Positions 43,552-51,834 of a DNA stretch of 64,000 nt are shown one piece after another. Origin of the DNA: Lichenicola sp964236105 (GTDB taxonomy: Bacteria; Pseudomonadota; Alphaproteobacteria; Acetobacterales; Acetobacteraceae); contig CAXSBC010000007.1 of NCBI GenBank assembly GCA_964236105.1, positions 1-64,000 on the forward strand, read 5' to 3'. The position numbers and the translations under genes are program-made. Position 1 is the first letter of the stretch, and every line of letters begins with the position of its first letter. The notes below the pieces were generated by a model. That model was not told where the DNA came from. It made no database searches and saw nothing but the letters and a program-made list of their open reading frames with translations.

Positions 43552-44570
43552 GCGCCGCGCCTCCGGTCGCGCCAGGAGGTCACGCCGGCGGCGACGATGA
43601 CGATCGCGCCGATGACGATGCGCTGCCAGGTGGTGTCGATATGCATGACGATCAGGCTGTTGCTCAGCATGACCAGCGTGAACACGCCGAGCATGGTGCC
43701 GACGACGCTGCCGCGGCCGCCGAAGATGCTGACGCCGCCCAGCACGACCGCCGCGATCACGTCGATCTCGGTTCCCACCATGTCGTGCGGGTTGGCGATC
43801 CAGATCATCGAGCCGTGCAGCAGGCCGGCGAAGCCCGCGAGCGCGCCGGCCAGCCCGTAGATGAAGAAGGTGGTGCCGCGCACGCTGAAGCCGGCACGCC
43901 GGGCGGCCTCCTCGCCGCCGCCGAGCGCATAGATGCTGCGTCCGATCAGCGTGTGGCGCAGCAGCAGGTGCACGGCCAGCGCCAGCGCCAGATACACCAG
44001 CACCATCGCCGACAGCCCGACATGCTCGCCGTTGGCCTGCGTGACCTGCACGATCTCGGCGCGGCCGAAGGCGATCAGCGAGGGCGGCATCTGGTCGATG
44101 TTGATCTGGCTGGCGCTCACCGCCCCCAGCAGGAAGCCGCGCACCGCGGTGCCGGTGCCGAGCGTCACGATCAGCGGGATCATGCGCAGGCCATGCACGA
44201 ACACCGCGTTCACCAGCCCCAGGGCAAGTCCGATGCAGGTCGACATGAGGAAGGGCAGCACCACCCCGTCATAGGGCAGCGCGATCATCGCCTTGATGGT
44301 GAGATACATCGCGGCGATGGCGAAGGCAGGAAACGACACGTCGATGCCGCCCGACAGCATCACGATCATCACGCCGAGCGCCAGGATGCCGGTGATGACG
44401 TTGGCGCGCAGCAGGCTGAACAGGTTGGCCGCGTTCCAGAAGGCCGGGTTGATGGCGCCGATGATCAGCATCGCCAGCACGGCGACCGCGGCGACCGCCA
44501 GTTCCGGACGCCGCAGCAGCGGACGCAGCAGGCCGGGACGCGCCGGGTCCGGGATCGTCGCGGCGCTCAT
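43548..44570 (-). CDS. Sugar ABC transporter permease (RbsC/LsrC family)
   Basis: 340 residues, about ten membrane segments. LGVMIVMLSGGIDVSFPAFAIAAMYLT and IDVIAAVVLGGVSIFGGRGSVVGTMLGVFTL mark the family. Its ATG (44568-44570) overlaps the stop of a 15-codon mini-ORF that itself overlaps the ATPase stop, so translation of this permease may depend on a relay of reinitiation events. Confidence 0.93.
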   Translation of the reverse strand: MSAATIPDPARPGLLRPLLRRPELAVAAVAVLAMLIIGAINPAFWNAANLFSLLRANVITGILALGVMIVMLSGGIDVSFPAFAIAAMYLTIKAMIALPYDGVVLPFLMSTCIGLALGLVNAVFVHGLRMIPLIVTLGTGTAVRGFLLGAVSASQINIDQMPPSLIAFGRAEIVQVTQANGEHVGLSAMVLVYLALALAVHLLLRHTLIGRSIYALGGGEEAARRAGFSVRGTTFFIYGLAGALAGFAGLLHGSMIWIANPHDMVGTEIDVIAAVVLGGVSIFGGRGSVVGTMLGVFTLVMLSNSLIVMHIDTTWQRIVIGAIVIVAAGVTSWRDRRRGA

Positions 44571-44614
44571 GCCCGCATCCTCATGCCAGCCTTCCTCATG
44601 CCAGCCTTCCTCAT
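44567..44614 (-). CDS. Mini-ORF of 15 codons bridging ATPase and permease genes
   Basis: The frame encodes MRKAGMRKAGMRMRA. Its ATG overlaps the ATPase TGA (ATGA at 44611-44614), and its own TGA overlaps the ATG of the permease (44567-44570). Each internal Met is preceded by a GGAAGG Shine-Dalgarno-like sequence. It consists of 15-bp repeats copied from the end of the ATPase gene. The peptide itself may have no role beyond coupling. Confidence 0.5.
   Translation of the reverse strand: MRKAGMRKAGMRMRA
44581..44610. repeat. 15-bp tandem repeat between ATPase and permease genes
   Basis: Two identical units TCATGCCAGCCTTCC (plus strand) at 44581-44595 and 44596-44610. Diverged copies are at 44611-44625 (the end of the ATPase gene) and 44566-44580 (the permease start). 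On the coding strand each unit carries GGAAGG followed by ATG overlapping TGA. Confidence 0.9.
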
Positions 44615-46113
44615 GCCAGCGCCTTCAGCCGGTCGGACAGCTCTCGCTCGCGCTCTGGCACCGGCGCGTCGCCCGGAAGCTCCGCCACCAGCCGGCCGCG
44701 ATGCATGACCAGGATGCGGTTGCAGTTGGAGGCGAGCTCGGGGAGGTCGTCGGAGATCATCAGCACGCCGAGGCCGCGTTCGGCCGCCAGGGCGCGGATG
44801 GTGCGATGGATGCCGGCCTTGGAGCCCACGTCGACGCCCACCGTCGGCCCGTTCAGGATCAGCAGCCGCGGCTCCTGCAGCAGCCAGCGGCCGATCACCA
44901 CGCGCTGCTGGTTGCCGCCGGAGAGCTGCATCACCGGCCGGTCTCCGGTCGGCGTGGCGATGGCCATCCCGGCGATCGTTTCCGCGGCGGCGTCGTTGGC
45001 CGCCCGGGAACGCAGCAGCCCGAACCGGCTCAGTGCTGCCAGCGAGGTGGCGATGATGTTGCGGTCGATCGTTTCAGGCAGGAACAGCCCCTCGGTCAGG
45101 CGATCCTCCGGCACGTAGGCGATGCGCTGGGCGATGGCGCGTCGCACGCTGTCGAGGCGGACCTCGCGTCCGTCCAGCCGGATGGTGCCGCGATAGCGCG
45201 GCCGCATGCCGAACAGCGCCAGCGCCAGCTCGGTGCGGCCGGAGCCCAGCAGACCGGAGATGCCGACGATCTCGCCCGGCATCAGCCGCAGCGACACCTC
45301 GTCGAGCTCGCCCGGCACCGTCAGCCCCTCGACCTCCAGCAGCGCGGCCCCGGCAGTCGGCGCCCATCTATAGGGCTCCTGGGCGATGTCGCTGCCGGTC
45401 ATGGCGCGCGTGATGGCGGCCTCGTCGAACTCGGCGATCGGGCCGCCGGCGACCACGCGCCCGGAGCGCATCACCGTGAGGCGCTCGCTGATGTCGAGCA
45501 TCTCGCGCATCTTGTGGCTGACGAACAGCACCGCGATGCCGCGCGCCTGGATGTCGCGCACCACGCCGAAGAGGGTGGCGACCTCCCGCCCGGTCAGGGC
45601 GGTGGTCGGCTCGTCCATGATCAGCAGGCGCGGGTCGGCCGTCAGCGCCCGGGCGATGGCGACCAGCTGCCGTCCGGAGGTGGGCAGGCTGTCGGTGGCG
45701 GCATCGAGATCGAGATGCACGCCGAGCCGTTGCACCGCGGCCTCCGCATGCGCGCGCATGCGCCGCCAGCTGACGATCCGGCGCCGGTGGCGCAGCTCGT
45801 CGCCGATCGACAGGTTCTCGGCGACGGTCAGGTTCCCGAACAGCGAGAAGTCCTGATAGATCACCTGCACCCCGAGCCCGATCGCGTGGCGCGGCGTCAT
45901 GCCGGCGACCTCGGCGCCATCGATCAGGATGGCGCCGCGATCGACCGCGTTGACCCCGGAAATCACCTTGATCAGCGTCGACTTGCCCGAGCCGTTCTCG
46001 CCGGCGAGGCAGTGGATCTCGCCGGGTGCGATGCTGAGCGACACGCCGTCCAGCGCCTTCACGCCGGCGAAGTGCTTGGCGACGTCGCGCAGCTCGAGCA
46101 GGGGCACGGCCAC
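44611..46113 (-). CDS. Sugar ABC transporter ATP-binding protein (RbsA/LsrA family)
   Basis: 500 residues with two ABC domains. Domain 1: Walker A GENGSGKST, signature-like LPTSGRQLVAIARAL, Walker B LLIMDEPTTAL. Domain 2: SGLLGSGRTE (degenerate Walker A), LSGGNQQRVVIGRWL, LLILNGPTVGVDVG. In domain 2 the Walker B Glu is replaced (LNGPT), which suggests one weak site, common in this family. It energises pentose uptake. It begins 16 bases after the binding-protein gene. Confidence 0.95.
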   Translation of the reverse strand: MAVPLLELRDVAKHFAGVKALDGVSLSIAPGEIHCLAGENGSGKSTLIKVISGVNAVDRGAILIDGAEVAGMTPRHAIGLGVQVIYQDFSLFGNLTVAENLSIGDELRHRRRIVSWRRMRAHAEAAVQRLGVHLDLDAATDSLPTSGRQLVAIARALTADPRLLIMDEPTTALTGREVATLFGVVRDIQARGIAVLFVSHKMREMLDISERLTVMRSGRVVAGGPIAEFDEAAITRAMTGSDIAQEPYRWAPTAGAALLEVEGLTVPGELDEVSLRLMPGEIVGISGLLGSGRTELALALFGMRPRYRGTIRLDGREVRLDSVRRAIAQRIAYVPEDRLTEGLFLPETIDRNIIATSLAALSRFGLLRSRAANDAAAETIAGMAIATPTGDRPVMQLSGGNQQRVVIGRWLLQEPRLLILNGPTVGVDVGSKAGIHRTIRALAAERGLGVLMISDDLPELASNCNRILVMHRGRLVAELPGDAPVPERERELSDRLKALA

Positions 46114-46129
46114 CGGCGGATCCTGCCGG

Positions 46130-47200
46130 CTAGAAGTTGTATTCGCCCATGTTGGCCTTGGTGACGCCGACCCAGCCCGCGCCGAACAGCACGTTGGCGC
46201 GCTTCGGGTCGTTGGCCTTGAGGTCGTTGTAGCCCTTGAGGCCGATATCCAGCCCGGCCTTGATCGGCTTCTTGGCCAGCGCCATCACCGCCAGCACGTT
46301 CATGGCGTAGCCGGCGATCGCCGGGTCCCAGAACTGGATGTAGTCGATGTCGCCGTCCTTGAGATACTGGCCCGCGACCGACACCAGCCCGGTGCCGGAG
46401 AAGAACAGGCGGCCCTTCAGCCCGCGCTCGGCGATCAGGCGCCCGGCGCCGGCCGAGGTCGGCATCGGCGCGCCGAGGATGCCGCGCAGGTCCGGATAGG
46501 TGGTCAGGATCTCCTTCAGCTTGTTGTAGTCGGTGGTGGCGTCGTCGTTGGTCTCGATGCGCCGGGTGACCTGGCTCATCTTGGGGAAGTTCGCCGCCTG
46601 GTAGGCGACGGCGCCGTCGATCCACTCGTTCTGCGACGTCGAGGTCAGGCTGCCGACGGTGGCGACATACTGGCCGGTGCCGCCCATCTGCCTGCCGAGA
46701 TCCTGCATCAGCTTGGCGCCGTAGGCGTGGTTGTCGAACGCCTCGATGTCATAGTCGGTCGCGGCAAGGTTGGAGGCCTCGTGCGAGATCACGACGATGC
46801 CGCGCCCGCGCGCCTTCTGCAGCACCGGCTCCACCGCCTCGACCGAGAAGGGCACGATGCAGATGGCATCCACCCCCTGCGCGATCAGGCTCTCGACGAT
46901 CTGCACCTGTGCCGCCGCGTCCGCCTGGCTCGGTCCCACCATCCAGGTGTCGTGGCCCTGATCGGCGCCGAACTGCTTCACGCCGACGCGCATGCGGTCG
47001 AACCAGGCGATGCCGTCGACCTTCACCACCGTGGCGATCGAGTATTTCTTGGTGGCTCCGGCGCTGATGTCCTTGGGCACCCCGCCGGCCTCGACGGCGG
47101 CTGCCGCCAGGGCCGGGGCGGGAAGGCCGGCGCCGGCGGCAAGTGCCGCCGCACCTGCCGTCGCCAGCAGCGAGAACTGGCGTCGCGTGATCCTGGTCAT
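46130..47200 (-). CDS. Sugar-binding periplasmic protein (LsrB/RhaS-like) with a Tat-type signal
   Basis: 356 residues. The N-terminus TRITRRQFSLLATAGAAALAA looks like a twin-arginine signal, with cleavage near ALA-AAA. The type-1 binding domain includes KYSIATVVKVDGIAWFDRMRVGVKQF, PFSVEAVEPVLQKARGRGIVVISHEA and DIDYIQFWDPAIAGYAMNVLAVMALA, closest in character to LsrB and rhamnose binders. AGGGGAG precedes the ATG. It sits between deoC and the ABC ATPase. The ligand is inferred to be deoxyribose or a related pentose; autoinducer-2 cannot be excluded. Confidence 0.93.
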   Translation of the reverse strand: MTRITRRQFSLLATAGAAALAAGAGLPAPALAAAAVEAGGVPKDISAGATKKYSIATVVKVDGIAWFDRMRVGVKQFGADQGHDTWMVGPSQADAAAQVQIVESLIAQGVDAICIVPFSVEAVEPVLQKARGRGIVVISHEASNLAATDYDIEAFDNHAYGAKLMQDLGRQMGGTGQYVATVGSLTSTSQNEWIDGAVAYQAANFPKMSQVTRRIETNDDATTDYNKLKEILTTYPDLRGILGAPMPTSAGAGRLIAERGLKGRLFFSGTGLVSVAGQYLKDGDIDYIQFWDPAIAGYAMNVLAVMALAKKPIKAGLDIGLKGYNDLKANDPKRANVLFGAGWVGVTKANMGEYNF

Positions 47201-47283
47201 GATGGTCTCCCCTGTCGGCTGCCGGCTTGTTGACGCCGCGCTTGGCCCGTTGTGATCCTAGAACGGTTATGGACGGCCGGCCA

Positions 47284-47970
47284 TCAGGAGCTGCCGGCGG
47301 CCGGCGCGGTCTCGGTGACGATGGCGATGCCCGAGCTCGTGCCGATGCGATCGGCGCCGGCCGCGACCATGCTCTGCACCGCCTCGAGCGTGCGCACGCC
47401 GCCCGATGCCTTGACGCCGATCGTTGGGCCCACCGCGGCGCGCATCAGCGCCACGTCGGCCACGGTGGCGCCGCTGGTGGAGAAGCCGGTGGAGGTCTTG
47501 ACGAAATCGGCGCCGGCTTCCACCGACAGGCGGCAGGCGGTGCGCTTCTCGTCGTCGCTCAGCAGGCAGGTCTCGATGATCACCTTGAGCACCGCGCCCG
47601 GGCAGGCCGCGCGGACCGCCGCGATATCGGCGCGGACGGCATCGCGATGCCCGTCCCGCAGCGTGCCGATCGGGATGACCATGTCGATCTCCTGGGCGCC
47701 GAAGCCGACGGCCTGGGCGGTTTCCGCCACCTTGATCGCCGACGGCATGGCGCCGAGCGGGAAGCCCACCACGGCGCAGACGCGCACCTCGCTGCCGCGC
47801 AGCTGTTCGGCCACCAGCGGCACGTGGATCGAGTTGACGCAGACCGAGCGGAACCCGTGCTCGCGCGCCTCGCTGCAGAACTGGCGGATCTGCGCCTGCG
47901 TCGCGTCCGGCTTGAGGATGGTATGATCGATCAGCAGTGCGAGTTCCGCACCGGACACGGCATCGGCCAA
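47284..47970 (-). CDS. deoC: Deoxyribose-phosphate aldolase
   Basis: About 228 residues. It cleaves 2-deoxyribose-5-phosphate to glyceraldehyde-3-phosphate and acetaldehyde through a Schiff base. LIDHTILKPDAT opens the fold; FVKTSTGFS has the Schiff-base Lys; GVKASGGVRTLE has the second Lys; EIDMVIPIG carries the catalytic Asp. The start is taken as TTG 47970 with GAGAGG eight bases upstream; TTG 47973 or GTG 48003 are alternatives. First gene of the sugar operon, divergent from the DeoR-type regulator. Confidence 0.93.
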   Translation of the reverse strand: MADAVSGAELALLIDHTILKPDATQAQIRQFCSEAREHGFRSVCVNSIHVPLVAEQLRGSEVRVCAVVGFPLGAMPSAIKVAETAQAVGFGAQEIDMVIPIGTLRDGHRDAVRADIAAVRAACPGAVLKVIIETCLLSDDEKRTACRLSVEAGADFVKTSTGFSTSGATVADVALMRAAVGPTIGVKASGGVRTLEAVQSMVAAGADRIGTSSGIAIVTETAPAAGSS

Positions 47971-48003
47971 CAAACAATCCTCTCGTCCCGGATGGTGACG
48001 CAC

Positions 48004-48098
48004 CGGGTTGTTAACCGTCTCACATTTGATAATCTAGTCACAGCCGGTCACGACCCGTCAAGCGGCCCGCGGGTCCGGGCTGGCTCGCCGGGGACCAG
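48004..48098. promoter_or_regulatory. Divergent control region between deoC and the DeoR-type regulator
   Basis: An AT-rich island (48008-48037) in GC-rich surroundings, with TCACA repeated at 48020-48024 and 48038-48042. It must hold the promoters of both divergent units and probably the regulator's binding site. The exact elements are not certain. Confidence 0.4.
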
Positions 48099-48893
48099 AT
48101 GAGCGCACGATCCAGGACGACGGCGTCGGGGGCGCCGGGGTTGCCCAACCGGCGCGATGGTCGGCTCGACCGGCTGCGCGGCCTGGTGGCGCAGGAGGGC
48201 GCGATGCGGCTGGACGAGGCCGCGCGCGCGCTCGACGTCTCCAGCATGACGCTCCGCCGTGATCTCGCCGACGGCGACACCGGCTTCGACCTGCTGGGCG
48301 GCACCATCGTCGCCCGCGGCCGCAGCGAGCCGTCCTCCTATACGCTCGATGCCGAGCAGGGCAGCCACGCGACCGCGAAAGCCGAGGCCGGACGCCGCGC
48401 GGCAGCCCTCGTGCGGCCGGGCGACACGATCTTCGTCGATTGCGGCACCACCATGCCGCATCTGCTGGCAGCCCTGCCGGCGGAGCTGCCGGTCACCATC
48501 GTCTGCTATGCGCTCAATGTGGCAGCGACCGTCAGCCGGATGCCGCAGGCGCAGCTGTTCCTGCTCGGCGGCCTGTTCCATCCGGCATCGGCCACGTTCT
48601 TTTGCGAGGATGCCATGCGCAGCCTGCTGCAGATCGGCGTCAACAAGGCCTTCCTGTCGGCAGGCGGCGTGCACGAGCGGCACGGGGCGAGCTGCTCGAA
48701 CTTCAACGAGGTCCCGGTGAAGCGGGCGGTGCTGGACCGCGCGCTCCACGCCTTTCTGGTGGTCGACAGCAGCAAGCTCGGCCAGGTGAAGCCGGCGCAT
48801 TTCGCGCCGCTCTCGGCCTTTGCCGCCATCGTCACCGACCAGGCCGGACAGGACGCGGCACCTGCGTGTCGCGACCTGCCCGATCGACGTTGA
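48099..48893 (+). CDS. DeoR/GlpR family transcriptional regulator
   Basis: 264 residues. The N-terminal helix-turn-helix (about 20-60) reads RLRGLVAQEGAMRLDEAARALDVSSMTLRRDLADG. The C-terminal DeoRC sensor domain has GDTIFVDCGTTMPHLLAALP, LLGGLFHPASATFFCEDA and KAFLSAGGV, the segments that bind a phosphorylated sugar in this family. Likely represses the divergent deoC-sugar operon until a sugar phosphate such as deoxyribose-5-phosphate accumulates (inference). GGGGA precedes the ATG. Confidence 0.92.
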   Translation: MSARSRTTASGAPGLPNRRDGRLDRLRGLVAQEGAMRLDEAARALDVSSMTLRRDLADGDTGFDLLGGTIVARGRSEPSSYTLDAEQGSHATAKAEAGRRAAALVRPGDTIFVDCGTTMPHLLAALPAELPVTIVCYALNVAATVSRMPQAQLFLLGGLFHPASATFFCEDAMRSLLQIGVNKAFLSAGGVHERHGASCSNFNEVPVKRAVLDRALHAFLVVDSSKLGQVKPAHFAPLSAFAAIVTDQAGQDAAPACRDLPDRR

Positions 48894-49395
48894 CAGCATC
48901 GATCGGGCTGCCTGTGGCTTCTTCCCATAGGCGCGGGCAACGCTCGAATGTGAGGAACCGCCATGCGTGGAATGAGGAGGCCCGACCTCGACGCGCTTCG
49001 CCGCGAGACGGTGTCAATCGGGTCGCCGTCAGCATCAGGACGCATACGGTGGTGCTGGCGGCGCCGAGATGCGGCGTCGTCACCGACGAGCCGACGGCGC
49101 TGGCTACTCCAGACGGGGTCCAGGACGCCTGATCCGGCAGCGATCGTCCTGGCGGGGGGTCCAACCTGAACGGATCGGGCCGCACCAGCTTCCTGCGCGC
49201 GCTGTTCTGGAGCTTGACGCCATCGCCGCCATGGTGCTGGGCAGCACCGGCCTGATCATCATGGCCATCCCGCTGGACCGGGCGATCGACAGCCGACAGG
49301 GGCGGCGCTGAGGCCGGCGGCGTGCCTGCAGGCCCGTCGATGGCGCTGCGCAGGGCGATCTGTCATGGGGTCGGTCTTCTTCCGGATGAGCTGCC
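48894..49395. other. Intergenic region with no supported gene
   Basis: About 500 bases. A plus frame ending at 49311 encodes one hydrophobic stretch (AMVLGSTGLIIMAIPLDRA), but the upstream part of that frame is not protein-like. No RNA gene was recognised. Confidence 0.4.
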
Positions 49396-50082
49396 ATGAT
49401 CCCTGGGCTTCTGTTCGATCTCGACGGCACGATGGCCGACACCGACACGCTGCACTTCGAGGCGTTCAACCTGCTGCTCGGCGAGTTCGGCCGCTCCCTC
49501 ACGCTTGATGCCTACAAGACGACGGTGATGGGGGCCGCCAACGCGCGCATCATGCGGACCCTGTTTCCCGAGCTCGATAGCGGGCGTCATGCCGAGCTGG
49601 CGGATCGCAAGGAGGTGCTGTTCCGGAGCCGGTCCGGGCATCTGGAGCCGCTGGAAGGGCTGCGCGACCTGCTCGCCGAGGCCGACCAACATCGCCTGCC
49701 GGTGGGCGTGGTCACCAACGCGCCGCGTGCCAACGCCGAGCACGTGCTGCGTGTGCTCGGGTTCGATCACCTGCTGGCGACCGTCGTGGTCGGCGAGGAG
49801 ATCGCCCGCAGCAAGCCCGATCCGCTACCCTACCTGACCGGTCTCGCCCGCCTCGGCCGGGCCGCCGGACAGGCGATCGCCTTCGAGGACTCCACCGCCG
49901 GCATCACCGCGTCCTCGGCCGCCGGCATCTATACCGTCGCCATCAGGACGACCCTCGACGACGCCGCCCTCGTCGCGGCCGGCGCGGACATGACTGTCGA
50001 CGACTACCGCGATCCGGCCCTGCTGGCGCTTCTGCGCGGCGCGATCGCCGGCGAGGCGCTGCAGAGATCGCGCGGCAGCTGA
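49396..50082 (+). CDS. HAD-superfamily (subfamily IA) phosphatase/phosphoglucomutase-like protein
   Basis: 228 residues. Motif I is LLFDLDGTMADTD (nucleophile Asp 8); motif II is VGVVTNAPRAN; motif III Lys is in IARSKPDPLPYL; motif IV is AIAFEDSTAGITAS. An alpha-helical cap of about 65 residues follows motif I, as in beta-phosphoglucomutase and sugar-phosphatases. It dephosphorylates or isomerises a small sugar phosphate; the exact substrate is unknown. Stands alone on the plus strand. Confidence 0.92.
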   Translation: MIPGLLFDLDGTMADTDTLHFEAFNLLLGEFGRSLTLDAYKTTVMGAANARIMRTLFPELDSGRHAELADRKEVLFRSRSGHLEPLEGLRDLLAEADQHRLPVGVVTNAPRANAEHVLRVLGFDHLLATVVVGEEIARSKPDPLPYLTGLARLGRAAGQAIAFEDSTAGITASSAAGIYTVAIRTTLDDAALVAAGADMTVDDYRDPALLALLRGAIAGEALQRSRGS

Positions 50083-50125
50083 GCCGCGCGGATACCGCCC
50101 GCCCGGCCGTCGGCGCGGGCCCGGC

Positions 50126-51061
50126 TCAGGCCGCCTGCACCCTGATCTCGCGCAGACGCTGCAGCAGGTAGTCGTGCGCCGTGATCGGGTCCGGATAGTG
50201 GTCGCCGTCGGCGCCGATGCAGCCGGGCAGCGTCTCGATCAGGTAGTCCATGTTCGGCGCCAGGAAGAACGGCATCGAGTAGCGGCTGGATCTCGCCGCC
50301 TCGCCGGTGGGATTGACCACCCGATGCGTGGTGGACGGGTAGGCGTCGTTGGTCAGGCGCTGCAGCATGTCGCCGACATTGACCACCAGCGTGCCGGGCT
50401 CGGCCTCGACCGGCAGCCAGTCGCCCGCGCGCGTCAGGATCTCCAGACCGGACGCGGTGGCGCCCACCAGCAGGGTGATGAGGCTGATATCCTCGTGCGC
50501 CTCGGCGCGCACCGCCGGCAGGTCCTCGGGCTCGATCGGCGGGTAGTGCAGGGCGCGCAGGATCGAATCGCCGCGGCCGGCGATGCCGGCAAAGAAGCCC
50601 GGCGCCAGACCCAGATCCAGCGCCATGCCCGACAGCACCTTGGCACCGGCCGCCTCCATGGCGCCGAACAGGGCCACCGCGTGCGTGCGAAAGCCCGGCA
50701 CGTCCTCAGGCCAGATGTTCGGCCGCAGCACCGGATCGTCCGGCGGCGCGTCGTCGCGGCCGACATGGAAGAACTCCTTGAGGTCGGGGATCGTGCTGGT
50801 CCTGGCGGTCTCGACCTTGAAGCCGACATAGCCGCGGCCGCCGCCGCCCCGGGTGCGGACGATGCAGTCCTGCTTGCTCGCGGCCGGCAGCGCGAAAAAG
50901 CGGGCGAACTCGGCATAGGCGTCGGCGACCAGCGCCGCATCGATGCCGTGATGGCTGAAGCAGCAGAAGCCGTAACGGCGGCAGGACGCGCCGAGCTCGG
51001 CGGCGAAGGCCGGGCCGTCGGTCTCGAGCCGGCGCAGGTCGAGGGTCGGGATGCGTTCCAT
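50126..51061 (-). CDS. 2-oxoglutarate/Fe(II)-dependent oxygenase (isopenicillin N synthase-like)
   Basis: 311 residues. IPTLDLRRL start, CRRYGFCCFSHHGI (DIOX_N), then the double-stranded beta-helix core: iron ligands in AHEDISLITLLVG (HxD) and STTHRVVNP (His), and cosubstrate Arg in SSRYSMPFFLAPN. Members hydroxylate or desaturate small molecules such as amino acids or nucleobase derivatives. It begins three bases after the NUDIX gene stop, so the two form an operon. Confidence 0.93.
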   Translation of the reverse strand: MERIPTLDLRRLETDGPAFAAELGASCRRYGFCCFSHHGIDAALVADAYAEFARFFALPAASKQDCIVRTRGGGGRGYVGFKVETARTSTIPDLKEFFHVGRDDAPPDDPVLRPNIWPEDVPGFRTHAVALFGAMEAAGAKVLSGMALDLGLAPGFFAGIAGRGDSILRALHYPPIEPEDLPAVRAEAHEDISLITLLVGATASGLEILTRAGDWLPVEAEPGTLVVNVGDMLQRLTNDAYPSTTHRVVNPTGEAARSSRYSMPFFLAPNMDYLIETLPGCIGADGDHYPDPITAHDYLLQRLREIRVQAA

Positions 51062-51064
51062 CGG

Positions 51065-51631
51065 TCAGACGAGTCCCTTGATCCGCAGCAGGCCGATCGC
51101 CGCGATCGTCACCATGCAGGTGATTCGGCCGCCTGCGATCATCGCCTCGACCTCGGCCAGCGGAAAGGCCCGCGACACCATGTCCTGCTCGCTCGCCTCC
51201 CGGTCCGGCACGGTGTGCCCGAGCCCGGTGGCCAGGAACAGGTGGCCCTTCTGGTTCGAGTAGCCGGCCCCCTGGAACAGCGTCCCGACATGGCTCATCG
51301 AGGCTGCCGTCAGCCCGGTCTCCTCGGCGAGCTCGCCCGCGGCGATCTGCGCCGGCGTCGCGTCCGGCCGCTCCTCCCACATGCCCATGGGCAGCTCCCA
51401 CAGGCGCTGGCCGATCGGATAGCGGAACTGCTCGACCAGGGTGATGCTGCGCCCGGTCCCGCCGCCGGTTTCGCCGACAGCGACCACGACCACGAAGTCG
51501 TCCCGCTCGACCACGCCGTAGAGCCCGTCGGAGCCGTCCGGCCGGCGGATGATGTCCTCGCGCAGCCGGAGCCACCGGTTCTCGTAGGCGATCCGGCTGG
51601 ACAGGGTGGTGAAGCCGCCATCGTTGCGCAT
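51065..51631 (-). CDS. NUDIX hydrolase (ADP-ribose pyrophosphatase-like)
   Basis: 188 residues from ATG 51631. ENRWLRLREDIIRRPDGSDGLYGVVER and VEQFRYPIGQRLWELPMGMWEE match ADP-ribose/ADP-sugar pyrophosphatases. The Nudix box reads IAAGELAEETGL: the usual Arg before the first Glu is Gly, and the loop after LPMG is two residues longer than the standard box. The metal-binding Glu residues are kept. Cleaves a nucleoside diphosphate linked to another group. Confidence 0.9.
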   Translation of the reverse strand: MRNDGGFTTLSSRIAYENRWLRLREDIIRRPDGSDGLYGVVERDDFVVVVAVGETGGGTGRSITLVEQFRYPIGQRLWELPMGMWEERPDATPAQIAAGELAEETGLTAASMSHVGTLFQGAGYSNQKGHLFLATGLGHTVPDREASEQDMVSRAFPLAEVEAMIAGGRITCMVTIAAIGLLRIKGLV

Positions 51632-51834
51632 CGGCCGTCGAACTCCAGCTGCCGCGACGTCCGGGCGGTCGCGGCATCGGCACATGCTAGCAGCCTGCGC
51701 CGGTTCGCGGAGCCACCTGTCTCGGGTCCGCGACCATCCGAGGCGGCGCGTCCGCGGCGGCGGTCGAGCTTACCTCTCGTCGGCCGGTCGGATAGGCTGC
51801 GGCACCATCCCGATCCCCCGTGGAGCTTCAGGCG

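Noticed and set aside
44293..46164. 623-codon plus-strand open frame
   Set aside because: Antisense to the ABC ATPase with its intact Walker motifs; no domain in the antisense translation.
49069..49311. 80-codon frame with one hydrophobic segment
   Set aside because: Upstream part not protein-like, no ribosome binding site and no homolog recognised.
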